A DNA stretch of 64,000 nucleotides from Nocardioides marmoribigeumensis (GCF_031458325.1 NZ_JAVDYG010000001.1:3472001-3536000), one strand, 5' to 3'; shown: positions 40,934-50,562, numbered from the stretch's first letter. Made by a program: numbers and translations. Notes: generated from the sequence alone by a model not told the origin.

Positions 40934-43525
40934 GTGAGCCCGGACGAGGCACGACCCTCGCCCCTTCCTCGTCGCACGTGGCTCGGCCGTCCGCGCTGGG
41001 TGCGCTGGTCGGCGTACGCCTCCCTCGCGGTGGCGCTGCTCCTGGTCGCCGGCAGCGTCTCGGCGGTGCGGGCGGTCCGCGCCTCGTTCCCGCAGACCAC
41101 GGGGACCCTCGACCTGCCCGGCCTCGACCACGAGGTCCGCGTGCTGCGCGACGACGCCGGCGTCCCGCAGGTCTACGCCTCCACGCCGCACGACCTGTTC
41201 CTCGCGCAGGGGTTCGTGCAGGCGCAGGACCGGTTCTACGAGATGGACGTCCGGCGCCACCTCACGGCCGGCCGGCTCTCGGAGCTGTTCGGCTCCAGGA
41301 CGCTCGACGCCGACAAGGTCGTGCGGGCCCTGGGGTGGCGGCGCGTCGCGGAGCGCGAGGTGGCCCAGCTCGACCGCGACACGCAGGCCCACCTCGCGGC
41401 GTTCAGCGACGGCGTCAACGCCTACCTCGCCGACCGCTCACCGGGCGACATCGCCCTGGAGTACACCCTGCTGTCCCTGGGTGGCCTCGACTACTCGCCG
41501 GAGGCGTGGACCCCCGCCGACTCCGTCTCGTGGCTCAAGGCGATGGCCTGGGACCTGCGCGGTGACATGCAGGACGAGGTCGACCGGGCGCTCATGTCGA
41601 CCCGGCTCGACCCGGCTGAGATCGACGAGCTCTACCCCGACTACCCCTACGACCGCCACGCCACGGCCATCCCGGGACGCGCGGCGGGCCGCCCGGCTCC
41701 GGCCACGACGGCCGGACGCGTCCCGGCCCTGGCCGCGCTCGTCCGCGTCCGGGACGCGCTCGACCACCTGCCCGTGGCGGTGGGTGCCGGCGCGGAGATC
41801 GGTAGCAACGCCTGGGCGGTCGACGGGACCCACTCCGCCACCGGCGAGCCGCTGCTGGCCAACGACCCGCACCTGACCACCAGCCTGCCCGGTGTCTGGT
41901 ACCAGATGGGGCTGCACTGCGAGCCCTACGGCGACGCCTGCCCGTACGACGTCAGCGGGTTCACCTTCGCGGGGTTCCCGGGCGTGGTGATCGGCCACAA
42001 CCGCGACATCGCCTGGGGGATGAGCAACCTGCGGCCCGACACCACCGACCTCTACCTCGAGGGCGTGGACGGCGACCGCTACCGCCGCGGGGCGCGGTGG
42101 GTCCCCTTCGCCCGCCGCACCGAGACGATCCGGGTGGCGGGGGAGGACGCCTACACCTTCACCGTCCGGTCGACGGTCCACGGCCCCGTCCTCTCCGACG
42201 TCGGCCAGACCTACGCGACGGTCGGCGCCAACGCGCCCGACGGGGGCTTCGGCAGGCCGGGGTCCACCGCCCCCGACGGCCCCTACGCGGTCTCGCTCGC
42301 CTGGACCGCACTCCGGCCGTCCCGCACCGCCGCCTCGATCCTCGCCCTCGACCGGGCCACCGACTGGGAGTCCTTCCGCGAGGCACTGCGCGGGTTCGCG
42401 GCTCCGGCGCAGAACGTCGTCTACGCCGACCGCGCGGGCCACATCGGCCTCCAGGTCGCCGGGCGGCTCCCGATGCGCCCGCGGGACGTCTCCGGTGCGG
42501 ACGCCAAGCCCGGCTGGCTGCCGCGACTGGACTGGTCGCGTCGCACGGTCCCGTTCGACGACCTGCCCTCCGAGCTCGACCCGGCCGACGGCCTCGTGGT
42601 CTCGGCCAACCAGCCACCGCTGACGCCCCCGACGCTGCCCGGGCTGGTCACCACCAACGGCTACGGCTACCGCAGCCAGCGCATCCGCGACGTGCTCGAG
42701 GACCTCGGCACGGGGGGCAAGGTCACCGCCGACGACCTGCGCGCGCTCCAGCTCGACTCCCGCAACGACTTCGCCGCGGTGCTCGTGCCCTACCTGCTGC
42801 GCGTCGGGGTGGGCGGCCCTTACTACTCCGCCGGCCCCAGGCTGCTCGAGCACTGGGACCACACCCAGCCGCGACGGTCGCCGGCCGCCGCCTACTACAA
42901 CGCGGTGTGGAGGCAGCTGCTGCTGCTCACCTTCGGCGACCAGCTCCCGGCGTCGGTGCCGATCAACGGCGGCGAGCGGTGGTTCGAGGTGGTGCGCTCG
43001 ATCCTCGACCAGCCGCGCAGCCACTGGTGGGACGACGTCCGCACCGACGTGGTGGAGGACCGTGACACGGTGCTCCGCGAGGCGATGCGCGCCGCCCGAG
43101 ACGAGCTCACCCGGCTGCAGTCGCGGCGGGCCGCGCGCTGGACCTGGGGCCACCAGCACCGTCTCGAGCTGCGCGACCAGACCCTCGGCGAGTGGGGCAA
43201 CGGGCTGGTCCGGCGCCTGCTCGACCGCGGTGGGTGGCACGTCGGGGGCGGTCCCGGGACCGTCGACGCGACCGGGTGGGACGTGCGCGAGGGCTTCACG
43301 GTCACCGCGGCCCCGTCGATGCGGATGGTGGTCTCCCTGGCCGACCTCGACGACTCCTCGTGGGTCAACCTGACCGGTGCCAGCGGTCACGCGTTCTCCG
43401 CGCACTACACCGACCAGACCGACCTGTGGGCCGCCGGGCGCACCCGCCCGTGGCCGTTCACCCCCCCTGCGGTCCGGGCCGCCGCCGAGGACGTGCTGGT
43501 GCTCAGGCCCGCCCGCAGGGACTGA
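40934..43525 (+). CDS. penicillin acylase family protein
   Basis: An 863-residue N-terminal nucleophile hydrolase. A signal anchor lies at about residues 25-50. The alpha-chain region has DDAGVPQVYASTPHDLFLAQGF and AQDRFYEMDVRRHLTAGRLSE. Processing is expected at GSNAWAV, giving the catalytic N-terminal Ser. Then FAGFPGVVIGHNRDIAWGMSN and QNVVYADRAGHIGLQ follow as in the family. It would hydrolyse amides such as acyl-homoserine lactones or beta-lactams; the sequence does not say which. The 3' end overlaps the convergent 5-FTHF cyclo-ligase gene by 23 bp. Confidence 0.9.
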   Translation: MSPDEARPSPLPRRTWLGRPRWVRWSAYASLAVALLLVAGSVSAVRAVRASFPQTTGTLDLPGLDHEVRVLRDDAGVPQVYASTPHDLFLAQGFVQAQDRFYEMDVRRHLTAGRLSELFGSRTLDADKVVRALGWRRVAEREVAQLDRDTQAHLAAFSDGVNAYLADRSPGDIALEYTLLSLGGLDYSPEAWTPADSVSWLKAMAWDLRGDMQDEVDRALMSTRLDPAEIDELYPDYPYDRHATAIPGRAAGRPAPATTAGRVPALAALVRVRDALDHLPVAVGAGAEIGSNAWAVDGTHSATGEPLLANDPHLTTSLPGVWYQMGLHCEPYGDACPYDVSGFTFAGFPGVVIGHNRDIAWGMSNLRPDTTDLYLEGVDGDRYRRGARWVPFARRTETIRVAGEDAYTFTVRSTVHGPVLSDVGQTYATVGANAPDGGFGRPGSTAPDGPYAVSLAWTALRPSRTAASILALDRATDWESFREALRGFAAPAQNVVYADRAGHIGLQVAGRLPMRPRDVSGADAKPGWLPRLDWSRRTVPFDDLPSELDPADGLVVSANQPPLTPPTLPGLVTTNGYGYRSQRIRDVLEDLGTGGKVTADDLRALQLDSRNDFAAVLVPYLLRVGVGGPYYSAGPRLLEHWDHTQPRRSPAAAYYNAVWRQLLLLTFGDQLPASVPINGGERWFEVVRSILDQPRSHWWDDVRTDVVEDRDTVLREAMRAARDELTRLQSRRAARWTWGHQHRLELRDQTLGEWGNGLVRRLLDRGGWHVGGGPGTVDATGWDVREGFTVTAAPSMRMVVSLADLDDSSWVNLTGASGHAFSAHYTDQTDLWAAGRTRPWPFTPPAVRAAAEDVLVLRPARRD

Positions 43526-44099
43526 CCCCGCCCGGAGTCGCCACGGCGGTGACCCGCCGGTCGTGCGGGTCGACGGGCACCTCGAGCGGCCACTCCCCGT
43601 CGTACAGCAGGGTGCAGGTGAAGGTGCCGACCGGCACCCGGCCCAGCGCTCGGTCGTAGGAGCCGCCTCCGCGCCCCAGCCGGTGGCCCTCGGTGGAGAC
43701 CGCGAGGCCGGGGGTGAGGACGACGTCGGCGGTGCCGATGCTCTCCGGGCCGAGCCGGCGGGTCGCCGGCTGGAGCGTCCCGCGCCCGCCGCTGACCAGG
43801 TCGTCCGGGCCGGTGTACTCGGCCCAGTCGAGGTCGTTGTCGCCGAGCAGCACCGGCACCACGACGCGCTTGCCGGCCGCCCGGAGGCCGTCGATCAGGG
43901 GGCCGGTCCCGGGCTCGCGCCCGACGGAGACGTAGGCCGCGACGGTGGCGGCCCGGCGCACGGGGGTGCAGGCCAGGAGGTGGCTCGCGATCGCCTCGGC
44001 GTCCTCGCGCTGCTGCAGCAGCGAGCGGCGCCCGCGGGCGGTCAGGATCTGGTCGCGCAGCGCCGTCTTGGCGGCCGCGGCGCCGTGCTCGAGTGCCAC
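43503..44099 (-). CDS. 5-formyltetrahydrofolate cyclo-ligase
   Basis: A 198-residue enzyme that turns 5-formyl-THF into 5,10-methenyl-THF with ATP. The N-terminal helix is KTALRDQILTARGRRSLLQQ, the phosphate region is GREPGTGPLIDGLRAAGKRVVVPVL, and the signature is GHRLGRGGGSYDRAL. The GTG at 44099 has a -10-like TAGGTT (44107-44112) 7 nt upstream. It is divergent from the UGPase gene, in the same order as Rv0992c/Rv0993. Confidence 0.92.
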   Translation of the reverse strand: MALEHGAAAAKTALRDQILTARGRRSLLQQREDAEAIASHLLACTPVRRAATVAAYVSVGREPGTGPLIDGLRAAGKRVVVPVLLGDNDLDWAEYTGPDDLVSGGRGTLQPATRRLGPESIGTADVVLTPGLAVSTEGHRLGRGGGSYDRALGRVPVGTFTCTLLYDGEWPLEVPVDPHDRRVTAVATPGGVSPCGRA

Positions 44100-44135
44100 G
44101 CCCGCCAACCTAGCCCGCGCCCCTAGGCTCTCCCC

Positions 44136-45533
44136 ATGAGCGACGAGGGGCTGGAGCAGGCGCGGGCCAAGATGCAGGCCGAAGGAGTCGACGACACCGC
44201 GATCGAGGTGTTCGCCCACTACTACCGCCTGGTCGAGAGCGGCGAGTCCGGCATGGTGCCCGAGGACACGATCGAGCCGGTCGAGATGGACTCCCTGGCC
44301 GACGTCGAGGTGCCCGAGGACGAGGCCGCCCGCGCGCTGGCCGGCACGGTCGTGATCAAGCTCAACGGCGGTCTCGGCACCTCGATGGGCATGGACCGCG
44401 CCAAGTCGCTGCTCGAGGTGCGCGACGGGTTGTCCTTCCTCGACATCACCGCGCGCCAGGTGATCTCGCTCCGGGAGAGGTACGACGTCCGCCTGCCGCT
44501 GCTGCTGATGGACAGCTTCCGCACCAGTGACGACACCCTCGCCGCCCTGGCGCAGTACGACGGCCTGGAGACACCCGACCTGCCGCTGGACTTCCTGCAG
44601 AGCAAGGAGCCCAAGCTCCGCTCCGACGACCTGACACCGGTCGAGTGGGAGGCCGACCCGTCGCTCGAGTGGTGCCCGCCCGGGCACGGCGACCTCTACC
44701 CGTCGCTCCGGTCGAGCGGCCTCCTGCAGCGCATGCTCGACGCGGGCTACGAGCGCGTGTTCGTGGCCAACGCCGACAACCTGGGCGCGGTCGCGGATCC
44801 TCGCGTCGCGGGCTGGTTCGCGCAGAGCGGTGCGCCCTTCGCCATCGAGGCCGTACGACGGACGCCGAGCGACCGCAAGGGCGGTCACTTCGCGCGGCGC
44901 AAGGAGGACGGCCGCATCGTGCTGCGAGAGACCGCGCAGACGCTGCCCGAGGACCAGGAGGCGCTGCAGGACCTCAGCCGCCACAAATATTGTTCGACCA
45001 ACAACTTGTGGTTCGACCTCCGCGCGATGGTCGACCTGCTCGACGAGCGCGACGGCGTGCTCGGCCTGGCGATGATCAAGAACACCAAGACCGTCGACCC
45101 CTCTGACGCCGACAGCCCCGAGGTGATCCAGATCGAGACCGCGATGGGCGCGGCGATCGAGGTGTTCGAGGGCGCGGTGACGATCGAGGTCGGACGCGAC
45201 CGGTTCGTGCCGGTCAAGACGACCGACGACCTGCTGGTGCTGCGCAGCGACTGCTACGAGCTCGACGAGCACCACGTGCTGCAGCAGGTGCCCGAGACGA
45301 TCCCCTTCGTCGACCTCGCCCCGTCCTACAAGCTGGTCGAGGGCTTCGAGCGGCTGGTCGAGGAGGTGCCCTCGCTCAAGGACGCGAGCAGCCTCCGGGT
45401 CGAGGGGGAGTGGGCGTTCGGGCCGGGGGTCCGCGTGGTCGGGGACGCGACCCTCCCCGCGGAGGGCGGGCGCGTGGAGGACACGGTCCTCGGAGATGCC
45501 GGGGACCCCGGGGACTCCGCGGACGAGGGCTAG
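44136..45533 (+). CDS. UTP--glucose-1-phosphate uridylyltransferase, eukaryote-like
   Basis: A 465-residue UDP-glucose pyrophosphorylase of the UDPGP type 1 family, unlike the short bacterial GalU. The nucleotide loop is VVIKLNGGLGTSMGMDRAKS. Other blocks are FVANADNLGAVADPRV (metal Asp), the GGHFARRKEDGRIVL loop, YCSTNNLWFDL and FVPVKTTDDLLVLRSD. Around 44985-45010 the codons AAA, TAT, TGT and TTG are bunched, which is rare here. The mRNA is probably leaderless (TAGGCT at 44124-44129). It feeds UDP-glucose to the envelope and is followed by glp, 10 bp on. Confidence 0.93.
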   Translation: MSDEGLEQARAKMQAEGVDDTAIEVFAHYYRLVESGESGMVPEDTIEPVEMDSLADVEVPEDEAARALAGTVVIKLNGGLGTSMGMDRAKSLLEVRDGLSFLDITARQVISLRERYDVRLPLLLMDSFRTSDDTLAALAQYDGLETPDLPLDFLQSKEPKLRSDDLTPVEWEADPSLEWCPPGHGDLYPSLRSSGLLQRMLDAGYERVFVANADNLGAVADPRVAGWFAQSGAPFAIEAVRRTPSDRKGGHFARRKEDGRIVLRETAQTLPEDQEALQDLSRHKYCSTNNLWFDLRAMVDLLDERDGVLGLAMIKNTKTVDPSDADSPEVIQIETAMGAAIEVFEGAVTIEVGRDRFVPVKTTDDLLVLRSDCYELDEHHVLQQVPETIPFVDLAPSYKLVEGFERLVEEVPSLKDASSLRVEGEWAFGPGVRVVGDATLPAEGGRVEDTVLGDAGDPGDSADEG

Positions 45534-45543
45534 GGTCCCGACC

Positions 45544-46797
45544 ATGGCGTTCGAGCCGCACGACCGCGAGCCGCTGGGCACCGTCGAGGAGCACCTCCAC
45601 CGGGTGCTGGAAGGGATCGAGCCGCTGCCTGCCTTCGAGCAGCCGCTGATCGACAGCCTCGGCCTGCCGGTGTGCCGACAGATCACCTCGCCGATGGACG
45701 TCCCGTCCTTCGACAACTCCTCGATGGACGGCTACGCCGTGCGCCGTGAGGACCTCGCGGGCGCGTCGGAGGACTCGCCCGTCCAGCTGCCGGTCGTGGG
45801 GGAGTCCGCCGCCGGCCAGAGCAAGATCCTCGGCATGTCCGGCGGCTCGGCCGTCCGCATCATGACCGGTGCCCCGCTGCCGCAGGGGGCCGACGCGGTC
45901 GTGCCGGTCGAGTGGACCGACGCAGGGTCCGCCAGCGTGCGCATCCGGCGGCAGCCCGACGCCGGCCAGCACGTCCGGCGCCGGGGCGACGACATCGCCG
46001 AGGGCGAGCTGCTGATGGAGGAGGGCGCCCTGCTCGGTCCGCGCCAGGTCGGCCTGCTCGCCGGCGTGGGCATGGCGCGGGTGGCCACGCGCCCCCGGCC
46101 CCGGGTGGTCGTGATCTCCACCGGCGCCGAGCTGCGCGAGCCCGGCGGACGGCTGTCCCACGACACCATCTACGACTCCAACTCGTTCATGCTCGCCGCC
46201 GCGGTGCGCCAGGCCGGGGCGATCGCCTACCGCGTCGGCATCGTCAGTGACGACCCCACCGAGTTTGCCGACGCCCTCTCCGACCAGCTGGTGCGCGCCG
46301 ACGCGGTCATCACCAGCGGCGGGGTCAGCAAGGGGGCCTACGACGTCGTCAAGGAGGTGCTCAGCCAGACCGGCACGGTGTGGTTCGGCGGCCTACGCAT
46401 GCAGCCCGGCAAGCCCCAGGGGTTCGGCCACGTCGGCGAGGACCGGGTGCCGATCTTCACGCTTCCCGGCAACCCGGTGTCGTCCTACGTCTCGTTCCAG
46501 GTCTTCGTCCTGCCCGCGCTGCGCAAGATGATGGGCCGCACGCCGGTCAGCCGGCCGCGCGTGCGGCTGCGGATCGACGAGGGCTTCCGCTCCCCGGCCG
46601 GCCGCGAGCAGTACGTCCGGGCACGGGTCCGCCCCGCCCCCGACGGGGGCTCGACGGTCAGCCCCGTCGGCGGTCACGGGTCCCACCTGCTGGGCGACCT
46701 CTCCGCGTCCGACGCGCTGGTCGTCGTACCCGCGGACACCGAGGTGGTCGAGGCCGGCTCGACCGTCGACGTCCTCCTGCTCGACCAGGACTTCTGA
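45544..46797 (+). CDS. glp: gephyrin-like molybdotransferase Glp (MoeA family)
   Basis: A 417-residue MoeA homologue. Family segments are [74 protein letters not shown] and [14 protein letters not shown]. MoeA inserts molybdate into molybdopterin. In Corynebacterium the paralogue Glp is a divisome protein that binds FtsZ and the membrane protein GlpR. The presence of glpR four genes downstream argues that this copy is Glp, though moaC and mog between them keep a cofactor role possible. TAGGGT (45531-45536) is 7 nt before the ATG. Confidence 0.9.
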   Translation: MAFEPHDREPLGTVEEHLHRVLEGIEPLPAFEQPLIDSLGLPVCRQITSPMDVPSFDNSSMDGYAVRREDLAGASEDSPVQLPVVGESAAGQSKILGMSGGSAVRIMTGAPLPQGADAVVPVEWTDAGSASVRIRRQPDAGQHVRRRGDDIAEGELLMEEGALLGPRQVGLLAGVGMARVATRPRPRVVVISTGAELREPGGRLSHDTIYDSNSFMLAAAVRQAGAIAYRVGIVSDDPTEFADALSDQLVRADAVITSGGVSKGAYDVVKEVLSQTGTVWFGGLRMQPGKPQGFGHVGEDRVPIFTLPGNPVSSYVSFQVFVLPALRKMMGRTPVSRPRVRLRIDEGFRSPAGREQYVRARVRPAPDGGSTVSPVGGHGSHLLGDLSASDALVVVPADTEVVEAGSTVDVLLLDQDF

Positions 46798-47282
46798 TGG
46801 CTCCGTCCGAAGGACCCCGCCTGACCCACGTCGACGAGTCCGGCGCCGCGCGCATGGTCGACGTCTCGGCCAAGGACGTGACCACCCGCCAGGCGGTCGC
46901 CACCGGGCGCGTCCTGGTCAGTCCCGAGGTGGTCGGCCTGCTCCGCGGTGAGGGCGTGCCCAAGGGCGACGCGCTCGGGGTGGCCCGGGTCGCCGGCATC
47001 ATGGCCGCCAAGCGCACCCCCGACCTCGTGCCGCTGTGCCACCCGCTGGCGATCAGCGGGGTGGTGGTCGACCTCGACGTGGCCGACGACGGCGTGGACA
47101 TCCGCGCCACCGTGCGCACCAGCGACCGCACCGGGGTGGAGATGGAGGCGCTGACCGCGGTGTCGGTCGCCGCCCTCACGGTCGTCGACATGGTCAAGGC
47201 CGTCGACAAGGGTGCGGTGATCACCGACGTCCGGGTCGAGTCCAAGTCGGGCGGCAAGAGCGGCGACTGGGAGCGGTCGTGA
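46797..47282 (+). CDS. moaC: cyclic pyranopterin monophosphate synthase
   Basis: A 161-residue MoaC, which forms cyclic pyranopterin monophosphate in molybdenum cofactor synthesis. [21 protein letters not shown] opens it, followed by [28 protein letters not shown] (metal/substrate His), [19 protein letters not shown] and [11 protein letters not shown]. The ATG overlaps the glp stop (TGATG). Its insertion between glp and glpR differs from the corynebacterial order. Confidence 0.95.
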   Translation: MAPSEGPRLTHVDESGAARMVDVSAKDVTTRQAVATGRVLVSPEVVGLLRGEGVPKGDALGVARVAGIMAAKRTPDLVPLCHPLAISGVVVDLDVADDGVDIRATVRTSDRTGVEMEALTAVSVAALTVVDMVKAVDKGAVITDVRVESKSGGKSGDWERS

Positions 47283-47767
47283 GGGCGGCCGTCGTGGTCG
47301 CGAGCAACCGCGCGGCCCGGGGGGTGTACGCCGACACGACCGGCCCGCTCATCGTCGAGGCCCTGCGCGCGGCGGGGTTCGAGACCGGCGACCCGGTCGT
47401 CGTGCCGGACGGCGAGCCCGTGGGGGAGGCGATCCGTCAGGCCGTCGGCTCGGGCGCCCGGGCGGTGCTCACCACCGGCGGCACCGGCCTGACCCCCACC
47501 GACCTCACCCCCGAGGTGACCAGGGCGCTGCTCGACCGGGAGGTGCCGGGCATCGCCGAGGCGGTCCGGGCGCACGGCGTCGCCAAGGGGGTCCACACCG
47601 CGGCCCTCTCGCGCGGGGTCGCCGGCGTGGTCGGACAGGCTCTCGTGGTCAACCTGCCCGGCTCGCGGGGCGGTGTGAAGGACGGGCTCGCCGTCGTCCT
47701 GCCCCTACTGCGGCACGCGGTCGAGCAGATCGTGGGCAGCGACCACCCCCGGGACGACGGCCAGTGA
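47279..47767 (+). CDS. mog: molybdopterin adenylyltransferase (MogA/MoaB)
   Basis: A 162-residue MogA/MoaB protein that adenylylates molybdopterin before MoeA-type molybdenum insertion. [19 protein letters not shown] is the N-terminal motif (SD changed to AN), followed by [18 protein letters not shown], the conserved substrate loop, and [17 protein letters not shown] 47279 overlaps the moaC stop, and its own stop overlaps the GNAT start, so translation is coupled throughout. Confidence 0.92.
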   Translation: MRAAVVVASNRAARGVYADTTGPLIVEALRAAGFETGDPVVVPDGEPVGEAIRQAVGSGARAVLTTGGTGLTPTDLTPEVTRALLDREVPGIAEAVRAHGVAKGVHTAALSRGVAGVVGQALVVNLPGSRGGVKDGLAVVLPLLRHAVEQIVGSDHPRDDGQ

Positions 47768-48366
47768 GTGCCGCGCCGCTCGGGTGGCCGTCGGTCACGC
47801 TCCGGCACGGCCACGTGGCCCTGCGACCGCTCGCGGGCCGGGACCGCCGCGCCTGGACCGAGACGCGCATGCGCAACCGAGGCTGGCTGGAGCCGTGGGA
47901 GGCGACCCGACCGGCCGAGGCGCCCCCGGGCCACCAGTCCTACCGCAGCATGCTGCGCGACCTGCGTGCCCAGACCCGGGAGGGCAGGTGCCTGCCATTC
48001 GCGCTGACCGTCGACGAGCGGTTCGCCGGGCAGGTGACGGTGAGCAACGTGGTCGCGGGCTCGGCGCTCTTCGCCTCCGTCGGCTACTGGATCGACCAGC
48101 GGCACGCGGGGCACGGCTACATGCCGCTCGCCGTGGCGATGACGGTCGACTACTGCTGGGAGCAGGTCGGCCTGCACCGCATCGAGGTCGCCATCCGCCC
48201 GGAGAACGTCGCGTCGTTGCGAGTGGTGGAGAAGCTCGGCTTCCCCGAGATCGGCTACGCCCCCAAGTTCCTGCACATCAACGGGGCCTGGCGCGACCAC
48301 CGGTTGTTCGCGCTGTGTCGTGAGGACGTCCCCGGCGGGCTGCTGCGGCGACTTCTGTCGTCCTGA
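47764..48366 (+). CDS. GNAT N-acetyltransferase (RimJ-like)
   Basis: A 200-residue GCN5-type acetyltransferase resembling ribosomal-protein alanine acetyltransferases. HGHVALRPLAGRDRRAWTETR opens the fold, the acetyl-CoA loop is IDQRHAGHGYMPLAVAM, and IRPENVASLRVVEKLGF is the classic beta5/alpha4 signature. In M. tuberculosis the gene at this position is called rimJ (Rv0995). The protein substrate is unproven. A hairpin follows the stop. Confidence 0.88.
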   Translation: MSAAPLGWPSVTLRHGHVALRPLAGRDRRAWTETRMRNRGWLEPWEATRPAEAPPGHQSYRSMLRDLRAQTREGRCLPFALTVDERFAGQVTVSNVVAGSALFASVGYWIDQRHAGHGYMPLAVAMTVDYCWEQVGLHRIEVAIRPENVASLRVVEKLGFPEIGYAPKFLHINGAWRDHRLFALCREDVPGGLLRRLLSS

Positions 48367-48372
48367 CAAGAA

Positions 48373-48404
48373 GTCCTCGGGCGGCTGACCGGGCCGCTCA
48401 GGAC
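48373..48404 (+). terminator. hairpin after the Moco/GNAT operon
   Basis: GTCCT (48373-48377)/AGGAC (48400-48404) and GCGGC (48381-48385)/GCCGC (48393-48397) form a two-part stem just after the GNAT stop. It may limit read-through into glpR, which has its own -10 box. Confidence 0.6.
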
Positions 48405-48490
48405 CCGAAACCTCAGCAGTCACACGAGTTCCCCTGCGACACACCCTCCGCGATCCCGCTCTGCGGCGTTCGTCCCTCTAGCGTTCTCCT

Positions 48491-49429
48491 ATGCTCTCCG
48501 GCGTCATCTTCGTGGCACTCGCCCTCCTCTGGGCCCTCTTCCTCATCCCCAAGGCGCTGCGGTCCCACGACGAGGCCGCGCGCCCGCGCTCGGTCGAGAG
48601 CACCTCCGACCACGCGCGGGTGCTCCACCGGCGCGACGGCGTCGCCGACCCGGTGACCGGTGCCGTGACCGACGCCGTGACCGAGGTCCCCGCCGCACCC
48701 GTCGCCGGGTCCCGCCCGGCGCCCCAGCCCGTGACGGTCCCCGAGCAGCGTCGACCCTCCGCCCGGGCGCTGACCGAGCGGCGGCGTCGCCAGGCCGCGG
48801 CCGCGGCCCGCCGTCGCCGCCGTGTGCTGGGTCTGCTGCTCGGCGTCACCGTCGTCGTCGCAGTCCTGGCCGGCACCGGCGTGCTGCTGCCCTGGGCGCC
48901 CGCCGTCCCAGTCGTCGTCGTCGCCGGCTTCCTCGTCGTGGCCCGGGCGACCGTGCGCGGCGAGCGTCGCCGCTGGGAGTCGGTCCGCACCGGCCTCGCC
49001 GAGCACGGCGCGCAGACCATGGAGCCCACCGAGCAGACCACCTCGCAGGTGGCCGAGGCCGCGCAGCCCGTCCTCGAGGCGGCGGCGACCTGGCAGTCCG
49101 GCCCGGTCCTCGTCCCCGTGCCGCGCAACGAACAGGGTGTCGCGCTGGTCAGCGACGTCGAGGACACCTCGGCGTTCAGCGCCGCCGCGCTGGCCGAGGC
49201 CGTCGGTGCCTCGGGGCAGACCTCCACCTTGTGGGACCCGCTGCCCGTCACCCTCCCGACGTACGTCGGCAAGCCGCGCGCGACGCGCTCGGTCCGCACG
49301 ATCGACCTCAACGCTGCCGGCGTCTCCAGCTCCGGCCGCAACGCCGCCGACAGCGCCCTGGTGGCCGAGTCGGCGACCGCGGGCCGCGACGAGCAGGGCG
49401 GTCAGGGACGGCGGGTCGTCGGCGGCTGA
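48491..49429 (+). CDS. glpR: divisome membrane protein GlpR/SepX
   Basis: A 312-residue membrane protein. An N-terminal helix, MLSGVIFVALALLWALFLIPKALRSHDEAAR by position 1-31, is followed by a charged linker, a basic RRRR stretch (about 98-110) and a two-helix hairpin (about 111-152). The C-terminal ~150 residues are soluble and contain LWDPLPVTLPTYVGKPRATRSVRTI, the conserved module of this family. It matches SepX of Streptomyces and GlpR of Corynebacterium, the membrane receptor for Glp in cell division. TAGCGT (48479-48484) 6 nt before the ATG implies a separate leaderless transcript. Confidence 0.85.
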   Translation: MLSGVIFVALALLWALFLIPKALRSHDEAARPRSVESTSDHARVLHRRDGVADPVTGAVTDAVTEVPAAPVAGSRPAPQPVTVPEQRRPSARALTERRRRQAAAAARRRRRVLGLLLGVTVVVAVLAGTGVLLPWAPAVPVVVVAGFLVVARATVRGERRRWESVRTGLAEHGAQTMEPTEQTTSQVAEAAQPVLEAAATWQSGPVLVPVPRNEQGVALVSDVEDTSAFSAAALAEAVGASGQTSTLWDPLPVTLPTYVGKPRATRSVRTIDLNAAGVSSSGRNAADSALVAESATAGRDEQGGQGRRVVGG

Positions 49430-49509
49430 GACCACCGACGGGCGGGCCCGCGGCCGGTGCCGGAGACGCCGCCGGACCCTGGTAATCTTCCCGTCGTCCT
49501 CACGGACAT

Positions 49510-49585
<76 letters not shown>

Positions 49586-49586
49586 C

Positions 49587-49605
49587 CGGGCCGCTGGGCG
49601 GCCCG
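49587..49605 (+). terminator. tRNA-Ala terminator hairpin
   Basis: CGGGCCGC (49587-49594) pairs with GCGGCCCG (49598-49605) around TGG, two bases after the encoded CCA. A G/C block and a short T-run (ATTTT, 49626-49630) follow, which may back it up. Confidence 0.7.
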
Positions 49606-49788
49606 CCCCCACCCCAGGGGAGGGGATTTTCGAAAGATCGCGATTCCGGCCGGTGTTCGGTTGGTGATTGCCTCCCGCAGGGCGTACGGTCGAGAGACCG
49701 GGAGCTTCTCGGCGATGCGTACCGCGTCACCGTTTCCGGTTGGAGTTATTCGGAGCTCGTCCTCCGAAGTAAGGGCCAAGGGTGATCC

Positions 49789-50124
49789 ATGGCTGAGATC
49801 CGAACCTTCCAGCACCCGCTCGTCCCGTTCGCCGTCAGCAGTGACATGCACGACGGCCACCTCGCACTCGACCTCTCCGGTGAGCTCGACCTCGCCTGCA
49901 CCGATGCTCTCGACCGTGACGGCCACGAGGACGACCTGTCGGTCTCGGACGTGACGGTCGACATGTCCCACCTCGAGTTCATCGACACCGCCGGCGTCCG
50001 CGCCCTCGTCGAGGTCAAGAACCGCCACCTCGACCGCGGCCGGAGCGTCCAGATGGTCAACCCGGTCACGCTCGTCCGCAAGGTCGTCGGCCTCTACGGC
50101 CGCGCCGACCTGCTCGCGGGCTAG
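49789..50124 (+). CDS. STAS-domain protein (anti-sigma factor antagonist type)
   Basis: A 111-residue single STAS domain. Family features are GHLALDLSGELDLACTDAL, DVTVDMSHLEFIDTAGVRAL and SVQMVNPVTLVRKVVGLYG. The residue normally phosphorylated (Ser in DSxG) is Thr (DTAG), which can also be phosphorylated. It would bind an unlinked anti-sigma factor kinase. The 206-bp gap upstream carries hairpins at 49687-49700 (CGGTC-GAGA-GACCG) and 49749-49768 (TTCGGAG/CTCCGAA), the latter just before the AAGGG ribosome site. Confidence 0.85.
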   Translation: MAEIRTFQHPLVPFAVSSDMHDGHLALDLSGELDLACTDALDRDGHEDDLSVSDVTVDMSHLEFIDTAGVRALVEVKNRHLDRGRSVQMVNPVTLVRKVVGLYGRADLLAG

Positions 50125-50151
50125 GAGCGACCCGGCAGCCGGTCGCCCGAC

Positions 50152-50562
50152 TCAGTCGGCGACCGGCAGCCCTGCCGCCCTCCAGGCGGCGAAGCCACCG
50201 ACCACGTCGGTGGCGCGGTGCAGCCCGAGGCTCCTCAGGGCGTCCGCAGCCAGTGACGAGCTGTAGCCCTCCTGGCACAGCACCACCACCCGCGCGTCGT
50301 ACGACGCCTGCGGAAGCCGCGCCTCGCAGCGCGGGTCGAAGCGCCACTCCAGGTGGTTGCGCTCGACCAGCAGCACCTCGACCGACGGGGCGACCTCGCC
50401 CTCCTCCGCCCGTTGCCAGCCCGGCCGGATGTCGACCAGCAGCGCCGCCCCGCGGCGCACCTCGTCGTGGGCCTGCTCGACGGAGACGCGCTCGAGCCGG
50501 GACCGGGCGTCGGCCAGCATGGCGTCGACGCCGTCGTGCTGCGGCGGCAGGGGGGTGCTCAC
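50152..50562 (-). CDS. rhodanese-like domain protein
   Basis: A 136-residue sulfurtransferase-like domain. ARSRLERVSVEQAHDEV and LLVDIRPGWQRAEEGE form the N-terminal half; the active-site loop is VVLCQEGYSSSLAADALRSL with the catalytic Cys; GGFAAWRAAGLPV ends it. It probably transfers sulfane sulfur in the cytoplasm. GTG 50562 lies 6 nt after the -10-like GACAAT (50569-50574), so it may be leaderless. An OsmC gene lies upstream on the same strand. Confidence 0.88.
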   Translation of the reverse strand: MSTPLPPQHDGVDAMLADARSRLERVSVEQAHDEVRRGAALLVDIRPGWQRAEEGEVAPSVEVLLVERNHLEWRFDPRCEARLPQASYDARVVVLCQEGYSSSLAADALRSLGLHRATDVVGGFAAWRAAGLPVAD

